Shown one piece after another: positions 33,677-46,197 of a stretch of 64,000 bases of DNA. Within the stretch, counting starts at the first letter, position 1, and the number at the start of each line of letters is the position of its first letter. Under the pieces are notes generated by a model. The model had not been told where the DNA came from. It was given only the letters and a program-made list of their open reading frames with translations, and did no database searches. Origin of the DNA: Bombardia bombarda (Eukaryota > Ascomycota > Sordariomycetes > Sordariales > Lasiosphaeriaceae); the NCBI GenBank assembly GCA_030512295.1, contig JAULSR010000010.1:806001-870000 (forward strand), in the 5' to 3' direction. The position numbers and the translations under genes were made by a program.

Positions 33677-34915
33677 CTACATCCCAGTCATACCATCAGA
33701 AACGCCCGGAAGCTCAGTCAGCCCTTTGGACAAGTTAGCAATCGCTCAACATAGAAAAAATCAGAGAGTTTTAGATGGAATTGAGTAACTCACAGCCCTC
33801 AATATCCTCATTGATCTTCTTCTTGATGACACAGCTATTCGCCACGTCAAACGACTGTGTCTTGAGGGTCGGGCACGTAGCAGCCTGGCATCCGCTCGCC
33901 GTGTCCATGGCGCGCTGCAGGGCATCGCCCTTCCAGCCAAAGACATAGTCGGCATGTTGGCCATAGCCAGTCCTACAACAACCCGCAATCAGAATCTAAT
34001 GTACCAACAAACAACTAACATAATTTCACTTCTCCTGGTCAAAACGAAGAGGGTACTCACGAATCACCAGTGCTCAACACAAACGGCTGCGATCCATCCT
34101 CCGGCCACAGCGCCTTATCATTGAACCCAGCTGTATCCCACACCACCTCCAGCATAACCTGCGGGATCTTGACCGGATGCGTCTTGGGACAAGCGCCCCT
34201 ACTCGAAAACGCCACATGGCTCTTATGATCCGGCGGATCCAGCGTCACGCCATCCCAGCACGTCGGGAAATGCACGTTCGTCCTGATCCCACCGGGACAC
34301 GGCGTCTTGGGGAAATACGGCGTGTCCAGCTTAGCATCCTGGCACGGGGCGGCATTGTCGCCCTCGAAGTTTGGACCGGTGAAGCAGCGGAAGCAGTTCT
34401 TGGGCACGTGTCCCTCGGCGCTGCGGAGCGTCGACTCGCCCACCAGCATGCGGAAGCCCGGCGGGAACGCGGTCACCTTGCTGCGCAGGTCCTCGGGGAA
34501 GTAGTAGACTGTCATGCCGGCGGTGGCGCCATCGAGGAAGCGGTTGGGGACCTGGGGGACGCGCTTGTAGGAGCCGTTGCGTGCGCGGAAGTAGACGTTG
34601 GCGGTCCAGTAGTTGGAGAGGTCCTCGCTGAAGCTGCAGGTGGTACACGAGGCGAGGGAGGACACGTCGGCGTGCGCGGTGATGCTCGTGTTGAAGGCGT
34701 TGCCGCCGACGACTTGGTGGATGTGGGGGGAGGGGGCTTGGCCAGGGGTGACGAGGCTAGGGGAGATGGAGGTTAATGGGTGGTGGCTGGGAGATGCGCT
34801 GGAGGACATACGGGTCAAGACGCTCGACGGTGATCTGCGAGCAGCCGAATCGCAGGACACCAGCTGCGAGGGCGTTGGGTACGAGGACCACGCCGACGGT
34901 GATGGAGAGCTTCAT
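33677..34915 (-). CDS. Secreted DUF1996 protein, 341 aa
   Basis: DUF1996 proteins are fungal extracellular proteins of unknown activity. Four exons: 34915-34812, 34756-34061, 33972-33794, 33723-33677, with phases closing. A signal peptide covers about residues 1-18 (MKLSITVGVVLVPNALAAG). The domain begins LRFGCSQITVERLDPLVTPG, then SPHIHQVVGGNAFN, CTTCSFSEDLSNYWTA, VYFRARNGSYKRVPQ, GGIRTNVHFPTCWDG, DHKSHVAFS and CPKTHPVKIPQ. Numerous Cys support an oxidised extracellular fold. The end lacks the C-terminal WSC domain some relatives carry. Confidence 0.93.
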
Positions 34916-35363
34916 TGCTGTTCTGTCTCTGGGCCACAACTTGTGATTGTTGTTGACTGGCAATTGCGTTGAATGAAGAGGAGAAGAAGACGACGATTTA
35001 TCTGTCCCAAGGCTCTGAGAAGGGTTGATAAAGACTTTGAATTCGGCTCCATTGCCGTTGAAGCACCACGAAGGTGTGGCGGTTAATATGGTATCGTATA
35101 GTGTGACCTATCGGAATGCTCACTTGCTCGGCTTGAACAGCCGAAGTCATTTACGTGATCTTGGATAGATGAGCAGTGCACTGTCAACTCCACTTCTCGG
35201 ATAACTGCCGAAGCAATACCAGGTAGGTTAAACATTTCCTTGTGATTGCGGCTGTCTCAGTATAGAACCTCGCTTGCTTGTATGAAGGGGCATCCTCGGT
35301 TGCAGCAATGAAGACAGCCAGAGATTGGTCTTAGGAGCAAAAGAGACTGGCTTCAAGACCCCT

Positions 35364-36403
35364 TCATGATTTGACAAGCCACAGGTCGAACCAGTCAATT
35401 ATACCGCGAAGACTCTGCTCCTTGCACCATCCTACATTCTGTCAGCGTTTCGATGAGAATTACAACAGTCTTGTCAGTGCTTACTCTGATATGGATTATC
35501 GGGATCCCCTTTGCTAGCAAACCCGTGGGAAACACCGTAAAAGAGCTGCAAATGGTACACCTTCTTCTCTCTCTGTAGAATGTCAATCGCTTTTCTTCGT
35601 GCCTCGGTATCGAATGCGTGGTCGTGCTCAGCGCAGGATAAAAGGAGTGGATCTGTGTCCAGCCGTCAGCAAGTCAGCTTTTGCTCTGTTTAATGCAGAC
35701 CGAGTCTGGATCGAAAGATGACTTGCGCTTGACAGAGGTGAAATGCTCCTCCCTCAGCAGTGTCGGGTGCGCAAAAGCTCCAGCAGAGACTTCATCCGTG
35801 GCCAGCATCTGACAGACATAGGGCGCCCCGAAGCAGTAGCCGACGCAGACGTATTTTGTCTTGTCAGACCCAAACTTCTCTCGGACAGCCGCTGCCCACT
35901 TGGGGACATTCTCGGTGGCAAAGGCGACGTGCTTGGTGCGCCAGGCAGCTTGATCGAATCCTTCGGGTAGGGGGTCGTTCTTGGACAGGCGGTATTTGGA
36001 GATGGGGTCCTGATCTTGTCAGCTGCCTAATCACCTTTTTTATGCACGATGAATTGGTTTTCGGGAGGTTTAAACGTACACCGCGAAAGTAGTCCATGCC
36101 CAGCGCCAGGTATCCGGCGTCCGCGAAGCCATCGAGCAGCAGACAGGCGTTGTTGGAAATACCCCAGACATCTGGGAAGTACAGCACAACGTGGCCGTTT
36201 GCTTTCTCTTCCGATGGCTTGACAACATAAGTTGGCACGTTCAGAATCTCCTCAACATTACCGCGGGGCGTGCCCTTGTGAATTGTTCCAGCAAAGCAGC
36301 ATGCGCTCGGCGGCTTGGCGAGGTACTTGTAGTCGGAGTCGGCCATCTCGAGGCCAGAGGACGTTTTGTTGTCTGAGGGAGGATGGGGCTGTTTGGAGCT
36401 CAT
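35364..36403 (-). CDS. Dienelactone hydrolase family protein, 280 aa, one GC-AG intron
   Basis: Alpha/beta hydrolase of the carboxymethylenebutenolidase type, which opens dienelactones in aromatic-ring degradation and has broader esterase members. Exons 36403-36080, 36009-35727, 35652-35485, 35431-35364. The Cys-Asp-His triad is visible: nucleophile in VGYCFGAPY, Asp in SCAEHDHAFD, His in GVSHGFA. Near the N terminus, ACCFAGTIHKGTPRGNVEEI and VVLYFPDVWGISNNA match fungal members. Intron 2 starts C|GCAAGT; only this GC donor keeps the phase (607 nt before it, 236 after, total 281 codons). No signal peptide, so probably cytosolic. Confidence 0.93.
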
Positions 36404-37019
36404 GGTGCGAACAGATGTGTCTCACCTGAATTGCGGGGCTCAATGAAGCATCGTAGCTTCCCATTTGGGGGCTGATGATGCAATCCAAACACCGATATGT
36501 CCGACGCGGTCACATCAAATCGCTTGACTAATCGGATTCTCCATTTTGATTACTAGACTAACTAAATATGTGTATTTACATAATCTCCGCCAATAAGGTA
36601 GTACTGGATATACCACTGGTAGCAGTTCAGGGCGTGGTAACAATTGGATGCCTCAATCTTCTCCAGTTTAAAATCTATGAATGAGAGATTCTTACTGCTC
36701 TCAAGCCTGATTCGATCGGCTTTGTGTGCCTAGAAGCTAAGCCACACCAACCAAAAATTCTCACAAAATGATAGGCAGACGGTTCAAGTTGTCAGCCTGC
36801 ATCATGTCGTGTTCAATTCCACCGTAGCAATATGTGTCAGATAGTGGTAATGGGAAAAAAATTCAAGCCACGCCCACATCTACCACCCTGTCGCCAAATT
36901 TTCTGTCTTCTCATTCATGAAATTTTGGACCTATCCAGATGTCAACTTAGTGACGAGTGAAAGCGTACCTGTCTGTCACTGTTGTCAACCCATCAACCAT
37001 CAGCACCATCGCCAGCAAC
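36404..37019. other. Divergent promoter region
   Basis: Between dienelactone hydrolase and the NACHT-N/ankyrin gene; no recognised motif. Confidence 0.4.
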
Positions 37020-40000
37020 ATGGACCCTCTCACGGCAGTTGGTGCTGCTGCGTCCATAACCCAGCTCCTCGACTTGTGTGTCAAGTCGTGCCGAACAGCC
37101 AGGGAGCTATGGCAATCATTCACAGACGCGCCAGCCGAGCTGCAGCGAGTGGTCGAGAAGCTCGAGAGGATGAAATTCTGCATACACCAGCTTCACGAGA
37201 TTAGCACCCGGATGGCCGGAAGCGATGTCGATGACTTCTTCCCTCGAGCGCATCGAGCAACAATTTCTATCTCGCTGCAAGTTCAAGTGAAAAATCTGAA
37301 TAGCGCCTGGGCCATACGACAAAATCAGTCTGGCTCATTCAAGACAAAGCTGCGGTGGGCTACCATCGAAAAGTCAAAGACTTCAAGAGTTTTGAAACTC
37401 TGTCTTGAGGCTGAAGAGACTCTCAACACGTGTTTGGTGGTCGTAAATACGTAAGTTGGCTGAAATTCCTGGCCACTCCATGTCTATTTCGTTAGGTACA
37501 CCTACTGATTGGAATCGCGAGATAAATCATTGAATAGTCGACTGCAACTTTTTCAGCATGAGTCTGTAGCACAAATCAAGGCAGCACAGTCCAATCTTTT
37601 ACCTGCCTTGAATGCATCGGGACTGGCAATGCATCGTTTTGTGGATCAAGCCTTCTCAAAACAGGCAGAGTCGTTGGTTAGGATTCAAGAGGTATGGTTT
37701 CCAATGTTTGATTTGAACTCTATGCTGACTGGTTCTACTCAGAGCACTATTGATGTTCAAAATGAAGTCCAACAACTGGCAAGCAACATCACACAAGCTG
37801 TGACTGGTGATGTGCACAGGGCCGAATCTAAAATGGCTGAAATCTTGTCAGCTGTAAGAGTGCAAATGGAGGCTTATGCCTCAAACACTAGCAGCCTCAG
37901 CGAAACTGTAATCACGGGAAATAGAAAAACGGAAACAACATTGAGCGAGATATTGATGGCTGTGCGAGTAAGGATGGCAGCTCCTAGTTCTCATAGTAAG
38001 ACATGTTAACCAACAAATCCTAGGACCTGCCAAATATGACATGGATCCAGCATACCGCCCTCCGGGAATCCACGTCAGCTGATAGCAACAGATTCTATCC
38101 AGCCACAGCAGCGCAATTGGCCCCAAAGTCAACAACAGTTCCATTGCCAGATGAGGGGGTGTATTGCGGAAAGTTCAAAGATCACAACATGGACATCGAC
38201 AAGATCCGCAGCGGGTCCTGCATCAACAACATCATTGCAAACAAGAATTGGGACTACGGTTCTACATTTACATACGGGAGTTTCAAATCAGGAGGCGTTG
38301 GAGCAAGAGTGGAGAGAGTCTCTAAACGATATCAAAGAATCTGGAAAGCAAAAGCCACGTGGTGGTTGAACCTTTTCGGCCCTGCTGTCCTTGAATTCGA
38401 GTTCGTGATCCAATGCCGGACGATGGCATGGATGTCACCCTCAATTCAGGCAGCGATAAGAGTTGTAAATGTTTGGCCTAACGACTCGCCAATATTTCGT
38501 GCAACTGTTGGAGCAGACCTGCCGAAGGTCAAAATGCTTCTTGAAAGTGGAGAGGTCGGGATCAACGATGTGAACGAGAATGGCTGGAGCATACTCAGTA
38601 CTGCTGTAAGTTCACTGCGAGGAGATAAGTTTGATTGGATACTTCAGCTAACTGTTAGGTGCCTGCCACCCTCGCGATAGGTGATACGTCCTGTTTGGGG
38701 TTCTTGTCCCTCTCCTCGGTACGACGTAGTCCGGTATCTTCTGGCTTCTGGCTCGGATCCTAACATTGGCTCTCGGTACGTTCTCGTTGCCGTCAATTTT
38801 CTCATAGTGCTATGTTTAAATTGACTTGATGGCATCTAACGTACAAGGAACATCAAAGTCCCTCACTTTACGTTGCTTTGGATTTCGGAGACATAGAAAC
38901 CGCTCGATTACTTGCACAATCTGGTGCCGACATTTACCACCCCTCGGGTCCGCCTGATAGCTACTTGCCGTCAAAAAGTCTTACAGTTTTGAAGAGCGGT
39001 ATTGAGCTTTTGCAAAGCCAGGGGTTTGAAAATTGGTCAAGGGATTCTGACGGCAACCCCCTGGCAAAGAACTTGCTGACTGCAGCATGTGACACGGGTA
39101 GCCCAGAGATGGTCATGAAAGCGCTTGATGACTTCTGTGTAGAGCCATCACACTTGGCCCTCCGACGCGCATTCCAAATTAACGCGATTGAAGTGGTATC
39201 CATTTTACTTCACATCGGGGTCAAACCAGGACTGAGGCACGGTTTATTAGCACGTACACTTGCAGCCCCATTGATAACCCCTAGTTGGCAGGACTCGCCA
39301 CATTTCATTCTGTTCTGCAACGAAAACAAAATCTCAGGCTACGACCCCTACTATATCAACAACTGGCGTGACTTTTGGGGGCTTTCCCCTCGTCATGTCA
39401 TTATGAAAACATGGGGATTCCAAGAGCTTGAAGGTCTTCTTGCGCACCTCCTGTTTCATGACGACTTTTGGCTGGGATCCATGTTCCGTATCACGGCTGA
39501 TTGGTATTTGAAGTACCCAGGAGCCATTGGGATACACGATCTGGTCAAAATATGGAGCTTTTACCAGCACAATGGCGATGACTTGCAAGATTCGTCAGAT
39601 CTTTTAACGCGTCTATACGAAACAGAGTGTGAGAAACACGAGCCGCGCGATATCCGGTGGACACATCAAGGACAGATATACAAGTCTCGAGGAATGACCA
39701 TCAACAAGGAATTGACAATTCAGAGGCTGGAACTACACGAAAAAGCATTCTTTAGCTGGATTTCAAGTAACGAAGCTGAAGACTGGTGGTACGAGATCAA
39801 CTCTAATCTAGGTATGTCCACCAACTTCCAATTCTACGCATATCACGTATAAACCTTCCTCTATTTCACAATCACAACTGCTTTCCATGTCAGCACAGGC
39901 CCCCTCCGTATTACCAACTAACATTTGTTACCCCCAGTAACTCCTCGGAGACACCTATATGAAGACCCCGTCCACGAGGATCACCGAAAGGGCATCCCCT

Positions 40001-40422
40001 TTGACAATAACACGCTCTTCTACCAGACCATCGCAACTGAACAAGGCCGGCGACACATGTCAACCTATCCCATGGTCGTAGCCCTCTGCAACGCACTCAA
40101 GATCGCTGGCTACCGTGCCGAGATGTGCGACGATGGGTACATCTGGTTCGATCCCGACGATGGCGACCGATACTACGATGCCAGGGAGTATCAGCCTTCA
40201 CCGGAAGATGACACCCCCGGCTACGACTGTCCCATGTGCCGCAATCCGGACAAATATGGGCTGGGACATATTATCCAGAGGGCTGAGGATGGGCTCAATT
40301 ACATGCACGAGTTCCGAAGAAGAACAAGGGAGAAGAAGGTGGCGAAGGAGAGAGAAAGAGAGATGCAACAGAAGATGCAGAGGGAAAGAGAGAGACAACG
40401 GACTTCTAGGATGAGGCCATAG
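37020..40422 (+). CDS. Fungal NACHT-N-domain / ankyrin-type protein without a visible NTPase, seven exons
   Basis: The N terminus MDPLTAVGAAASITQLLDLCVKSCRTAREL is the fungal N-terminal domain placed ahead of NACHT or ankyrin modules in NLR-like proteins. Exons 37020-37450, 37538-37691, 37743-37967, 38024-38605, 38681-38775, 38848-39811, 39938-40422. A helical region (LFQHESVAQIKAAQ, RAESKMAEILSAVRVQ) follows, then ankyrin-like repeats: ADLPKVKMLLESGEVGINDVNENGWSIL, YDVVRYLLASGSDPNIG, LYVALDFGDIETARLLAQSGADI. The C terminus is Glu/Arg-rich (EKKVAKEREREMQQKMQ) after a YDCPMCRNPDKYG motif. No Walker motif is seen, so it is not a full NLR. The exon 5/6 junction is off by one base with the good GTACGT donor, so a frameshift or unusual splice is likely. 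Role in self-recognition is inference. Confidence 0.7.
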
Positions 40423-40917
40423 AGTGGGTATGTTGGAAATGACGCCTGGAAGATGTTGGCTGAGGTGGGGTAACTGAGGTTTCCCTGTTGAGTATGTTAA
40501 GGATGAGGTGGGTTTGATGGTTAGGAAAAGAACTGGGTGTGCTGGCTGCCTTAAATATTTCTAAAGACACATTGAATACCAAACAGTATGATTCCACACT
40601 CTGGAGCTCGGCCCAATCTTTTGTTAGGGGTTCTCGATTTGTTGGTTCGCGCCGATAATAACGGTCCGAAGCACGTTTATGGTGCACAAAGTGTCAGCCA
40701 CACCTTGATATGAACTTGGTTTTAGGTTATGTATGACACTTGACAACCAACCAACCATGCCACAAGGCCGCCAATTGTGCATACAACGGCGTGTCCTAAT
40801 ACCCACTCACAGTCGAGACTATTGAAAGTGACTCTCTCATGTGTAATCTTCCACTTCCATGTGCTTCGCGCGGACGTAAGCAAGAAACCTTCTCTTGGCC
40901 CCCAACCCCTACCTACA

Positions 40918-42635
40918 TCAAGCCTCTCCAGAACCCTCGGTCTCATTGTGAGCCCACCCCTCCCTTGTGTCCTTGGGAATTCGGATGAAAAAGCACAACC
41001 CCAACGACAGAACCGACATACCGACGGCCAAATACGTGGCCGAATGGTATCCCCTGAGTGGGTTCTGCCCATCCTCAGACGTGTGCATCTCGATGGTGCC
41101 AGCAAATCCCAATCCTGTGCTTAAGCCATATGTCAACAGCGTCCCAACAAGCGAACCTGCGACGCCCTGATGCTTTGCCGGCACTGTGTTGCTTGCGATG
41201 ATCTGGGCGCTGGTGACGATCAGATCAGTGGTGAAGGATGAGAGCAGCACAGCAGGGAACGCCATGGCCCAATAGGTCAGATCGGCCGGGATGGTCGCCA
41301 GAAGGGCATTGACAGTGACCATGAACAGACAGCCAGCACCAATGATAGCCTGGGCGGGCACGCGTGGGACCAGCCAGGCGGCAAAGAAGGGCGCCATGGA
41401 ACCGACGATGGTTAGCGGCAGCATCTGTACGCCGGTCCTGATCATGCTGTCGCCGCGGATCGTCTGCATGTAAACATTTATGTACCAAAAGAAAATGCCC
41501 AAGCTCATAAAGGCGAAGAAGATGGTGAGCATTAGGGTTCCAAAGGATGGGCAGTGCCATATGTTGAACGGCAGGATGGGTTGCGAGGCCACGCAGGTCT
41601 CCCAATAGCAGAATGCGGCGAGGTGGAGCACGGAGAGGATGAGGAGGGCGATTTCGTAGGGGGAGGACCAGCCGACAATGGGTGACTGGCTGATGGGCTG
41701 TCAGATGCTTTTTCAAAGGACTAACCATTTGATTTTGGGCCAGAAGATGGGAAGAGACTTACTTCCACACGAAATTGAACAAGATCAAACCCGCAACACC
41801 TAGATAGGCGCCGACCCAGTCCACCTTTCCCTTGGGATCAACCGGCTCATCGGCAGGAACGATGGCGATGGCGATTCCATAGACAACAAATCCTAGGAAC
41901 CCCCTATTTCTCGTCAGTTACTTCAATACCCTCACTCCTCAAGTTGCTCAAATACTCACAGCATAAAAAACAACCATCTCCACCCCGCCAACTGCACCAC
42001 CACCCCTCCCACAAACCCCCCTCCCGCCGCCCCCACCGGCGCCATGGCCCCATACAGCGCCATGCCCAGGTTCCTCTTCCTACCAGGCGGGAACGAGACG
42101 CCAATGAGCGCCACGACGTTCGGCGTCATCAGCCCGCCGCCCATACCGCACAGCCCGCGCATGACGCAGAGAGCCACCAGGTTGGTCGAGTACCCCCCGC
42201 CAGAGCCCAGAGCACCCACCAGGCGCACCCCGCCGTCATGGTCTTTTTGTGGCCGTAGATCTCGCCTAGGCGTCCGCCGATGAGGACAAAGGCGCCTTGG
42301 GTGAGCGGGTAGGAGGCGACGACCCAGACGGAGGATATGGGGGTCGCATCGAGGGAGGCGCCGATGGAGAGGCCTGCGTTGATGCCGGCGCCGAAGGGGA
42401 TGGATTGGACCAGTTGGGTGAGAGTGATGAAGACGAGGAAGAGGGTGGAGAGGACGGGCTTTTGTTGTTGTGGTTGTTGTGGTTGTGCTTGGAGTTCATT
42501 GCTGGGGGTGGTGGTGGTGACTGGGGCCTTTTGGCAGGGGGTGATTGACTGGGAGCTGGATGATTCCGAGGTGGGAGTTGATTTTTCAATCATCGTGATG
42601 ACGCTGGGGAGCGGTTGGGGCTTTTCGAGATCCAT
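40918..42635 (-). CDS. MFS multidrug-type transporter (DHA2, 14-TM class), about 529 aa if one frameshift is discounted
   Basis: Drug:H+ antiporter family plasma-membrane pump. Exons 42635-41960, 41903-41763, 41689-40918. After a Gln/Pro/Ser-rich cytosolic start, TM1 is LSTLFLVFITLTQLVQSIPFGAGINAGL; the loop GGRLGEIYGHKK is the MFS motif A; VWNQSPIVGWSSPYEIALL spans intron 2. The frame breaks at a C6 run on the plus strand (42193-42198) between WVLWALAGG and YSTNLVALCVMRG; one more base would restore it, and the exon-1 length agrees (676 nt where phase needs 677). Assembly error in a homopolymer is the simplest cause. Divergent from the C2H2/Zn2Cys6 regulator at 43099. Confidence 0.85.
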
Positions 42636-43098
42636 GACGGCAAGAAGAATGACTGATGAAGAGCGGTTTCATGATGCGTGCTGTCGCATCAGCATGGATG
42701 GAGCTGTTTATGTATACCCATGGTGGATTTGTAAACCGATCCGAACATCGGCCTTGATTGGGCCACGAGCAGATTTCGGGCATTTTCTGATTATCGATGT
42801 TACTGATTGCCCATGTCGTTGATTGATCAAATTGGGAATACCCCGAGGAGTGCATATGTACGTGCGTGTTGGCGCTTTGGATGACTATGCATCTTGCGAG
42901 GCGCTTTCACAGCACTTTCCCCTTTGGTGCATGTGGGATGTGGTTAGTCTGTCTGACTCTGACGTCAGAAGGCCAACGGTCCCAGTGCTGACCAATTCAT
43001 CCAATTGGCAATTAAATTGTTGTGATGATTTTCCAAACCTGCCCGACCTTGAGCTTATCCCTCGGATCGAACAGTTCAAAGCTTTAGATAACTTAACG
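42636..43098. promoter_or_regulatory. Shared divergent promoter of transporter and regulator
   Basis: 463 bp between the two starts. A TATACATAAA-like word on the minus strand near 42705-42715 could serve the transporter. The arrangement suggests co-control. Confidence 0.4.
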
Positions 43099-45711
43099 AT
43101 GGACTCACCGGCCCCCTCTCCTCCCGCGCCAAAACCAAATGCACCGCCAACAGCCAACAGGTTCCACTGCACCGTCCCACACTGCGACCGCAGCTTCAAG
43201 AAAAAGGAGCATCTGAATCGCCATGCCTTGTCCCATGCGTCGTTGGGGAGACATGAATGCCCAATGTGTGGGCGTAGATACGCAAGGACGTGAGTTCCAT
43301 TGGGGTCCCTTTGCTTTCAGTCTCGGCCCGTGCAACTCCGCTCTTTGAACAGTGGCCGCTGACGTGCACACCTGCCTTAACTACAGAGACGTGTTAAGAC
43401 GCCATATGGAGAACCACCCCCGGGACCTTGGCCCACAAAAGACACGCCTTGTTGCATGTGTTATGTGCCACGAGCGGAAGCTTAAGTGCGACCACAAAAC
43501 GCCTTGTCGATCATGTACCCGTGCCGGTGTCGAGTGTGTCCGCAGTGGCCAGTTCCCATCTCCAGCTGCCACCTCGAGGAACACGGACGAAGAGACTGAA
43601 GATGTCGATGAGATTGTATGCGCCTTGGATGGCGATGAGTGGGCCCATGTCCAACAGACCAGTCACATTTCCCTACCAGGTGTAACCACGCCAGCCAGCC
43701 ATAACGTCGAGCCATGGGAATCAGCCAAGAGGCCGAATGCCTTCAATCAGCCACCACTCGACAGTCAATCTGGGGCTATACCACCCGATCCGTTTGGCAG
43801 AGAAACCGACACATCTCAGCATGACATAGACAGCTTCAGCTCCAACCCACCCCCTGCTCCGACATCGCAGACCAGCCATGTTGCTGAGGATGTGCCTGAG
43901 AGTGGACGTCAATACCTCTTAGCTATGCCTGAGCTGGTGGTCGTCTACTTTGAAAGGATCCATCCGTACTGGCCCATCCTACATGCCCCCACCTTTGACC
44001 TGGGGACAACCTCTGACCTCCTGGTGGCATCCATGGCCATTCTCTCTGGCTGGGCCCTGGGAAGGGACGCACACAAGGAACTTGCCCCACATGTCTTCAG
44101 AGAGGTCATGGCTGCGACAGAACTGGTGGGCATTGTTCTCCAATAGCTGAGATACACAGTACCAGAAGCTAACCGAGTTTCTAGAAGTCTCTTCCATCGT
44201 TACATACACTACAAGCCCTCTTGTTATGTGTTGTATACACCATCTACTGTCGAGTAAGCCAGCCACAAGCTTTCCACTTGACCCTCACCAAGCCAGTGAC
44301 TAACAATTATCGAATTCCAGACCGACGATGATATGCTTGCCACAGCCGTCCGTTTCAGTGCCATTCTCACCTCAACATGCCGCTGTCTCGACATCTTCAA
44401 CGGCGGCCACGTCCTCCCCGACCGGCTCGAAGACAACGCGCTCACATTCTGGCTCGCCAAAGAACAGCTCCATCGTCTGGTCTTCTCCGTCCTCCGCGTA
44501 GATGTCTACCTCAGCATCCTGCTCGACCACCCCCCGTCCGTGCGCTACCAGGAACTCTGCCTCCCCCTGCTCAAATCACCCGAGCTCTGGGCGGCCGAGA
44601 CAGAAGACGAGCGCCGCGAGCTGCAGTGGAGCGAGCCAGCCGGCCGCGAGCGCGCTCTTTTTAGTTTTCTCATGCGCGACTCCATCACCCTGGCTGACGC
44701 AAGCCGCCTCGAGGGTCGCCCGCAAGAGCGCCATCTGCTGCCATACCGCATGAACATGACAGACTACCATATCTGTCTGTGCGGCATCCAGGCCGGTATC
44801 TGGGAGGCCGCGAGGGAGGCACATAGCGCCGCGTCGGATGATATCGTCACCAAGCTGACCCCTGGAGACCCGATTATGGTGTGGCGTACGCATCTGGCGG
44901 CGTGGCGCGCGTGTATGGGGAGGAACTGCGGGGATGTTGTGAGGCGCTTCTTTGCTGCCGGTTCGGACTCGGGCCGAGAGGCAGATCGGTTTGGGGCTGT
45001 CGAGGTCCCTATAGCTCAAATAAGCGATGGACATAATCAATCTCATGTCCCTACGGGCCCTGATGATGTAAAGAACGATGTCCTGACCCCCTGACGCTTG
45101 TGCTCAGCCACATCTCGGCGCTCAAGATGCACGCGCCGCTAAACATCCTGCGTCTACATCACGGCGGAATGTTGAGTGGCCGCACTGGTCCGAGTGCGGC
45201 GGCGGCGGCGGCCATGGCGGCTATACAGAGGCCCAAGGCGCGCCTGCGAGCGTGGATGGCGTCGCCGTGTGCCCGCACGGCGGTATGGGACGCCGCGCAG
45301 ATTGCACGGGTTGTGCTCAAGTCGGTAGGGGATGGGTCGGTAGGGGATGGGTCGGTGGAGTGTGATCAACGGCTGCAGATGAACCCGCTGGCGGTGCCGG
45401 GGCTGTTGATGAGCGCCATTGTGACGTGCTCGTATATGTATATGCTCCAGGATGGCGGGTGTCCCGAGTGCGCGCTGCCGGGGCATTTCAGTGAAGAGAT
45501 GGGGTTTGACCTGTTTGATGTGGGAGAGGATGATGTGCGATTGAATGGGTGGAGGGACTATGCGGATGGGTGGGCGGCGTGGGGGGTGGGTAGGATTCCT
45601 GTTTGCAAGTGCCAGCTGGGGATTCTGGGGAGGTGGTTCTCTGGGGCGCTGGCGAGGGATCAGGGTGCGCAGAGGGAGTTTGAGGCGTTCTTTGAGGGGT
45701 TGAAGGAGTGA
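43099..45711 (+). CDS. Hybrid C2H2 + Zn2Cys6 transcription factor with MHR domain, about 796 aa if one frameshift is discounted
   Basis: Two C2H2 fingers (residues about 24-46, C-x4-C-x12-H-x3-H, and about 54-74, C-x2-C-x12-H-x3-H) precede a binuclear zinc cluster at residues 88-114 (C-x2-C-x6-C-x5-C-x2-C-x6-C). Exons 43099-43289, 43387-44125, 44185-44253 and 44321-45711; the 69-bp exon 3 encodes the SLHTLQALLLCVVYTIYC helix of the MHR domain. Later text: YFERIHPYWPILHAPTF, DDMLATAVRFSAIL, and C-terminal LVLSHISALKMHAPLNILRLHHGG. At 45082-45094 the frame ends in TGA and resumes in another frame; one missing base (as in GTCCTG for GTCCCTG) would join ...NDV to PDPLTLVL. No splice pair explains it. 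Confidence 0.85.
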
Positions 45712-46197
45712 ATGGGATCCACGGAGCTTGGTTGGAGCGATAACAGACTGTTCTGAATGCATGGTTGGTACGGTATGTACAGATCAGGGCCATTTCAACT
45801 TGTTTGTTATTCATTGACATTGATAAAGCAGGCTGTACTTTGGGATTGATGAACGACATCACTGATAATTGATACAAGTGTCAGCAGACGAGCAAACGGC
45901 AGCATACGTGTGAGAGCCTGGCAGTCTGTTGGATGGGTGAGATATGGAAGCAACCATTACGATCTCTTGGTGTTCATTGGTTGGAAAGAACTGCGCAGGC
46001 AACCACAACATCCCCAACATCGGGCGAAGAGTGCATGTGACTAAGGCGGTGCATTTCAGCCAAGCAGCTTCAGCGGCGAAGCTCAACGGCGTCTGCTTGA
46101 CTTCGACCTTGCAGCAAACAAGCGGATCGCGAACAAGTGCGCTCGCTGCGAAACATCAATCAATCTGTCACCCCCTCCATCTGAGCCATTCGACAGT
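45712..46197. other. Intergenic, promoter of the HET gene
   Basis: 486 bp with no recognised gene or motif. Confidence 0.4.
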
